A stretch of 8,501 nt of DNA, taken from the NCBI GenBank assembly GCA_003486705.1, contig DNGE01000096.1, positions 3,035 to 11,535 on the forward strand, read 5' to 3'. The translations under genes and the position numbers were made by a program. The notes under the pieces are model-generated. The model did no database searches. It was given only the letters and a program-made list of their open reading frames with translations, and was not told where the DNA came from. Of this stretch, positions 6,842 through 8,501 are shown piece after piece (position 1 is the stretch's first letter; each line of letters opens with the position of its first letter). This DNA comes from Bacillota bacterium. Lineage in GTDB: Bacteria > Bacillota_I > Bacilli_A > MOL361 > Turicibacteraceae.

Positions 6842-7177
6842 ATGGATATGTTATCTGAACTAGCACTCGATCCACAAACGCATCTCATCACAGTACCTCT
6901 ATTGATACTTGTGGCCATGCTTCGAAAAACTCCAGCAGTTCCTAATTGGTCTGTACAATGGATAATATTAATTCTCGCCATTACTTTTGCTATGCTTCAA
7001 AACGGAATCACAATGACCGCAATCTACAATGGATTTATCGCTGCCATGTCTGTTACTTATATCACACGCGGTGTCGTTAACTTCAAAGAAGAGAAAAAAA
7101 TGAATCAGTTGCAATGTGACTGTGAAAAATATAAAGAACTGTTTGATACCCTGATAAATGAACATAATGACGAATAA
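6842..7177 (+). CDS. Small holin-like membrane protein (Phage_holin_5_2 type)
   Basis: Predicted 111-residue membrane protein. Three hydrophobic segments are visible: about 14-27 (LITVPLLILVAML), 38-53 (VQWIILILAITFAMLQ) and 57-76. A charged C-terminal tail from about 81 to 111 contains a CDC pair. The order hydrophobic segment, LRKTP-x-VPNW, hydrophobic segment, then a glycine-containing third segment resembles phage holin superfamily V (Hol44). Holins normally form membrane lesions that release endolysin. The ATG at 6842 follows AGGAGGTG (6829-6836) with a 5-nt gap; an earlier ATG at 6824 lies upstream of that site and is rejected. No endolysin, tail or other phage gene is near, so this may be a domesticated or leftover gene with another membrane role. 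A weak promoter candidate is TTGTAC, 18 bp, TCTAAA (near 6750-6779). Family assignment is from pattern memory only. Confidence 0.8.
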   Translation: MDMLSELALDPQTHLITVPLLILVAMLRKTPAVPNWSVQWIILILAITFAMLQNGITMTAIYNGFIAAMSVTYITRGVVNFKEEKKMNQLQCDCEKYKELFDTLINEHNDE

Positions 7178-7179
7178 AA

Positions 7180-7210
7180 AAAACACTCAATTTTTATGGT
7201 TGAGTGTTTT
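7180..7210. terminator. Bidirectional terminator shared by the holin-like and JetD-like genes
   Basis: AAAACACTCAA (7180-7190) pairs perfectly with TTGAGTGTTTT (7200-7210) around a 9-nt loop. Reading leftward, the stem is followed by a continuous run of eight T, so it is strongest for the JetD-like gene. Reading rightward only four T follow. It lies 2 nt after the holin-like stop and 9 nt beyond the JetD-like stop. Confidence 0.9.
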
Positions 7211-7219
7211 CTATATACC

Positions 7220-8164
7220 TTAACATGACGAAGCTAGTCGCACAAGCGGCAATTGCGCCTCAAAAAACATTGGAAAATACGTTTGAATCCACTTCACACT
7301 ACAATCAAAATCAGCACAATAAATCACGAGCGCTTCTTGCGTTTCACATTCAGCAAAATCACTTAAAGAATTCGCCACCACAATTTTACACATATCCTGT
7401 GACACCCATTTAACACTTTCAAGTGCCTTCGTGTTAATCACAAAATCAGATGGCCATTTTGACAAATCAATTAGCATCTCATCAACCTTGAAGCACCCGC
7501 AACCTTTAAGATGAACGTAAGAATCCACTTCTGCAATGTGAAACGTTGCTAAGTAATTCGATTCTTCATTTAATTTAACCACACCATAGTTTAATAACAA
7601 CGGTTTAAGAATATATTCAATACTTGAGAACGCATGCTCATCATTAAAGATTTTTTTACTGAATTGATGAATCGTGATTGGTTCTTTGTTTTCAGACAAA
7701 GCTTTTAATGCATAAAACGCCTCATGTACTTCTTGAATACTTGCGATTTTAATGCAATGTAATAACGGTTTTTCTTGTTCGATTTTACGCACTAAATCTT
7801 TTGCTATTTCGCCTGGTAACGTCTGATCCTCTTCAAACGGTACCAATGTTTGAATTAGCAAATCCTTATTCTTAATCTTCGGTGTACGGTTTAAGTAACG
7901 ATAAATCGGTGCCAGGTTTTTTTGATTTAGCGTCAACTTTTCAATCTTTTGAACCTGATACGGTTTTTGCCATGAGATTTTGACAAACTCACGACTCTCT
8001 AGCAATTGCGCCACGCGGTTAAACTGCGTTCGGAAGCGAAAATTCGCATCCACAAAATAATCGGGCGTTTTATCTTTCGATAAAACAAGTTCAGCGACTT
8101 TCCCCTCATTTCGTTCCATCTCTTCATAATAATCAATTAACGTATTTAAAATATGTTCCTGCAA
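7220..8164 (-). CDS. Truncated JetD/DUF2220-like protein lacking the Toprim catalytic region
   Basis: Predicted 314-residue protein resembling the Wadjet JetD (DUF3322-DUF2220) family, whose full members are topoVI-like nucleases with a Toprim active site. Matching features are the N-terminal HILNTLIDYYE segment followed by VKISW, the central EPITIHQFSKKIFNDE motif, which matches the family pattern GE-x-x-TMRxFSxxxFxDSK, and the late IVVANSLSDF, aligned with the family IENLTNF. The key glutamate of IEN is alanine here (near residue 264). The frame stops about 50 residues later, before the GDID-type aspartates, so catalysis should be absent. The chosen start is TTG at 8162-8164 because GGGGGAG (8171-8177) lies 6 nt upstream; TTG at 8179 overlaps that region. 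No jetA, jetB or jetC is in the window. It may be a pseudogene, or a shortened protein kept for binding. Alternative: an unrelated family with chance resemblance. Confidence 0.72.
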   Translation of the reverse strand: MQEHILNTLIDYYEEMERNEGKVAELVLSKDKTPDYFVDANFRFRTQFNRVAQLLESREFVKISWQKPYQVQKIEKLTLNQKNLAPIYRYLNRTPKIKNKDLLIQTLVPFEEDQTLPGEIAKDLVRKIEQEKPLLHCIKIASIQEVHEAFYALKALSENKEPITIHQFSKKIFNDEHAFSSIEYILKPLLLNYGVVKLNEESNYLATFHIAEVDSYVHLKGCGCFKVDEMLIDLSKWPSDFVINTKALESVKWVSQDMCKIVVANSLSDFAECETQEALVIYCADFDCSVKWIQTYFPMFFEAQLPLVRLASSC

Positions 8165-8466
8165 ATTATTCTCCCCCAATAAGCAAAACCTGAAATTTCT
8201 ATAACTTCATTTTATTACATTTTAGACCTATTTCCTAAAACTATTGACATAAAACAAGGAAACAATCTTCAACTTAAAAAAATCCTCTGTATTTCTGACA
8301 ACATTCATTGTATAAATTTGGTGAAACATTTATATAACACTATCATTTGTCAAAATATAGTTGCACACTTATCCACAAAACAATTGGGATAAATATGGAA
8401 AGTTTGCTTATTTATTTGTGGAAAACACATGAGTAGTGGGCTGATTATTCCAAGTCATAAAAAAAA
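8165..8466. other. Intergenic region with DnaA-box-like 9-mers, no gene seen
   Basis: No supported gene. A perfect DnaA-box 9-mer TTATCCACA lies at 8369-8377 (+). Inverted relatives are TTATCCCAA at 8384-8392 (-) and TTTTCCACA at 8417-8425 (-). The outer two share an inverted CCACAAA/TTTGTGG. A TTGACA at 8244-8249 (+) has no good -10. No convincing promoter for the JetD-like gene was found. An ATG at 8429 opens a short rightward frame, but it lacks a ribosome site and runs through the terminator. Confidence 0.45.
8171..8177 (-). promoter_or_regulatory. Shine-Dalgarno that decides the JetD-like start
   Basis: GGGGGAG on the minus strand, 6 nt before TTG at 8162-8164. The alternative TTG at 8177-8179 would overlap this site and lacks its own ribosome site. 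Confidence 0.6.
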
Positions 8467-8501
8467 TCCTCAACCAATAGGTCTTACTATTGTTGAGGAC
8501 T
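8459..8501 (-). terminator. Terminator of an off-window leftward gene
   Basis: TCCTCAACCAATAG (8467-8480) pairs with CTATTGTTGAGGA (8487-8499) with one bulged C and a 6-nt loop. On the minus strand a run of eight T follows (8459-8466), so it most likely ends a leftward gene lying beyond the right edge. Confidence 0.85.

Noticed and set aside
6787..6981. 64-codon leftward frame upstream of the EIIA gene
   Set aside because: It lies antisense to the holin-like start and ribosome site, and has no motif or ribosome site of its own.
6968..7186. 72-codon hydrophobic leftward frame
   Set aside because: It is antisense to the holin-like gene, its hydrophobicity follows from the complementary sequence, and it runs from within the shared terminator.
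7204..7413. 69-codon rightward frame at the end of the JetD-like gene
   Set aside because: It begins in the terminator stem and is antisense to a gene with clear family signatures.
8429..8501. Rightward open frame from ATG at 8429 to the window edge
   Set aside because: No ribosome site is present and the frame passes through a strong terminator hairpin.
1..8501. CRISPR array, tRNA, rRNA, transposase or integrase
   Set aside because: No regularly spaced repeats, cloverleaf-like sequence, ribosomal RNA segment or DDE/tyrosine recombinase coding region was found on either strand.

Overview
The window is AT-rich, with strong Shine-Dalgarno sites, TTG and GTG starts, sigma-A type promoters, a CcpA cre-like site and compact hairpin-plus-T terminators. 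This points to a low-GC Gram-positive bacterium (Bacillota, probably Bacillales). I cannot name the genus. Six genes are well supported. Nearly every one is its own transcription unit with a separate terminator, so the region reads as a mosaic of small accessory cassettes and not as one operon.

Layout, left to right. Positions 1-350 hold no convincing gene. A symmetrical terminator (351-385) abuts a leftward gene for a PA-domain M28 zinc aminopeptidase (385-2571) that has no signal peptide. Next, leftward, is a large one-chain protein (2850-5357): an N-terminal Vsr/DUF559-like PD-(D/E)XK nuclease, an SF2 helicase core, a MerR/excisionase-type helix-turn-helix and an unnamed C-terminal domain. 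Divergent from it across 335 bp is a small MazG-superfamily nucleotide pyrophosphatase (5693-6007, COG4997 type) driven by a perfect consensus promoter. Further right are an orphan mannose-family PTS EIIA (6214-6651, leftward, with a promoter and a cre-like site), a divergent holin-like membrane protein (6842-7177), and a leftward JetD/DUF2220-like protein (7220-8164) that stops before the Toprim catalytic region. A promoter-distal gap (8165-8466) contains a small cluster of DnaA-box-like 9-mers. The last bases are the terminator of an off-window leftward gene.

The main biological idea is that the nuclease-helicase and the MazG-like pyrophosphatase form an accessory, possibly antiphage, pair: one acts on nucleic acid, the other on nucleotides. 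The nearby JetD-family relic and the lone holin-like gene fit a turnover-prone defence or mobile region. Function is inferred from domain content and neighbourhood only. No integrase, transposase, CRISPR array, tRNA or rRNA was seen.
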